Source: an uncultured Clostridia bacterium (GTDB lineage: Bacteria > Bacillota > Dehalobacteriia > UBA4068 > JAAVYR01). Taken from it: a stretch of 38,701 nt of DNA. This document shows, one piece after another, positions 38,261 to 38,701 of this stretch. Below the pieces are notes generated by a model that was not told where the DNA came from, searched no databases, and saw nothing but the letters and a program-made list of their open reading frames with translations. The stretch is taken from positions 1 to 38,701 of the forward strand of contig CAMNVD010000002.1 of NCBI GenBank assembly GCA_946562005.1, given 5' to 3'. The stretch's first letter is position 1. Each line of letters starts with the position of its first letter. The position numbers were made by a program, and so were the translations under genes.

Positions 38261-38701
38261 ATGGTGAAAGTAATCTTATTACAGGATGTAAAGGCCTTAG
38301 GGAAGAAAGGCGATGTCAAAGAGGTGGCGGACGGCTATGCCCGTAATGTATTGTTCGCAAAAAAGCTAGCTATGGAAGCCAATAAATCTAATCTGAACAT
38401 ATTTGAGAATACCCAAAAGAAATTAGCGGAAAAAGCCGCTCAGGAATTAGCTGATGCCCAAGCCTTAGGCGAAAAGCTGAAAAAGCTGGATGTGGTGCTT
38501 CAGGTGAAAGCAGGAGACGGCGGTCGGCTTTTCGGGGCGGTTACCAATAAGGAAGTGGCCGACGCCATCAGTGCGTTAGTCGGACAGGAAATAGACAAGC
38601 GGAAGGTGGAGCTGAAAGATGTGTTGAAAATCATTGGTACCCACACGGTGATGATAAAGCTGCACTCTAAAGTTCATGTGGAAATCCCTGTTCGTCTCAT
38701 T
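38261..38701 (+). CDS. rplI: 50S ribosomal protein L9 (nearly complete, cut by window edge)
   Basis: 147 codons without a stop: MVKVILLQDVKALGKKGDVK, VADGYARNVLFAKKLA, the connecting helix, and GDGGRLFGAVTNKEVADAI, ending HVEIPVRLI. L9 is about 148 residues, so only the last residue or two and the stop are missing. AGGAGG precedes the ATG. Confidence 0.96.
   Translation, partial: MVKVILLQDVKALGKKGDVKEVADGYARNVLFAKKLAMEANKSNLNIFENTQKKLAEKAAQELADAQALGEKLKKLDVVLQVKAGDGGRLFGAVTNKEVADAISALVGQEIDKRKVELKDVLKIIGTHTVMIKLHSKVHVEIPVRLI

Overview
The window looks like a chromosome segment of an anaerobic, spore-forming Bacillota bacterium. The rpsF-ssb-rpsR-DUF2232-rplI order preceded by mscS-DUF951, TTGACA/TATAAT promoters with 17-bp spacers, strong AGGAGG ribosome sites, a cotJABC spore-coat operon and BclA-like collagen proteins all fit. 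A Negativicutes origin is plausible from the TAXI-TRAP transporter and gene order, but the sequence does not prove it.

Left part (1-12.7 kb): the start of a phage-type (XRE) repressor; an intergenic stretch with two inverted, divergent copies of a structured element and a compact type I toxin-antitoxin locus; a MATE exporter-nitroreductase operon; an amidohydrolase; a TAXI-type TRAP transporter; a divergent cytosolic gamma-glutamyltransferase; trmO, a membrane-anchored XRE regulator, a thioredoxin and a Cys-rich unknown protein.

Middle part (12.8-30.7 kb) is an accessory region between tRNA-Thr on one side and tRNA-Glu and tRNA-Met on the other. It holds a large serine recombinase with a small upstream gene; an AT-rich two-gene operon for a small protein and a reverse transcriptase fused to an HD-type phosphohydrolase (candidate antiphage defence); two XRE repressors with a coiled-coil protein; the cotJ operon; and two tandem toxin/immunity-like cassettes.

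The central observation is that cotJC (manganese-catalase-type coat protein) is split in two by a 4,627-bp element at 21,852-26,487. The element carries two collagen-like exosporium-type proteins, a 62-residue protein and a second large serine recombinase. Both junctions carry the same 9-bp core (TTCTGTACC). Joining them rebuilds an uninterrupted 180-codon cotJC in frame, with the family consensus restored across the joint. The break separates the predicted Mn ligands, so neither half could work alone. The circle junction has an imperfect dyad as expected for a serine-integrase attP. The cotJ operon and the collagen genes have matching promoter-like elements (GCACC-N16-CATATA) that resemble mother-cell sigma-K promoters, and the recombinase operon has a sigma-E-like one. 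This is the layout of a developmentally excised element, like skin in sigK or SP-beta in spsM, here in cotJC and carrying spore-surface cargo.

Right part (30.8-38.7 kb) is core genome: a YdcZ-type membrane protein, a CvpA-family protein, a HEAT-repeat protein, mscS, DUF951, rpsF-ssb-rpsR with an S6:S18-type leader, two tandem DUF2232 membrane proteins and nearly all of rplI.
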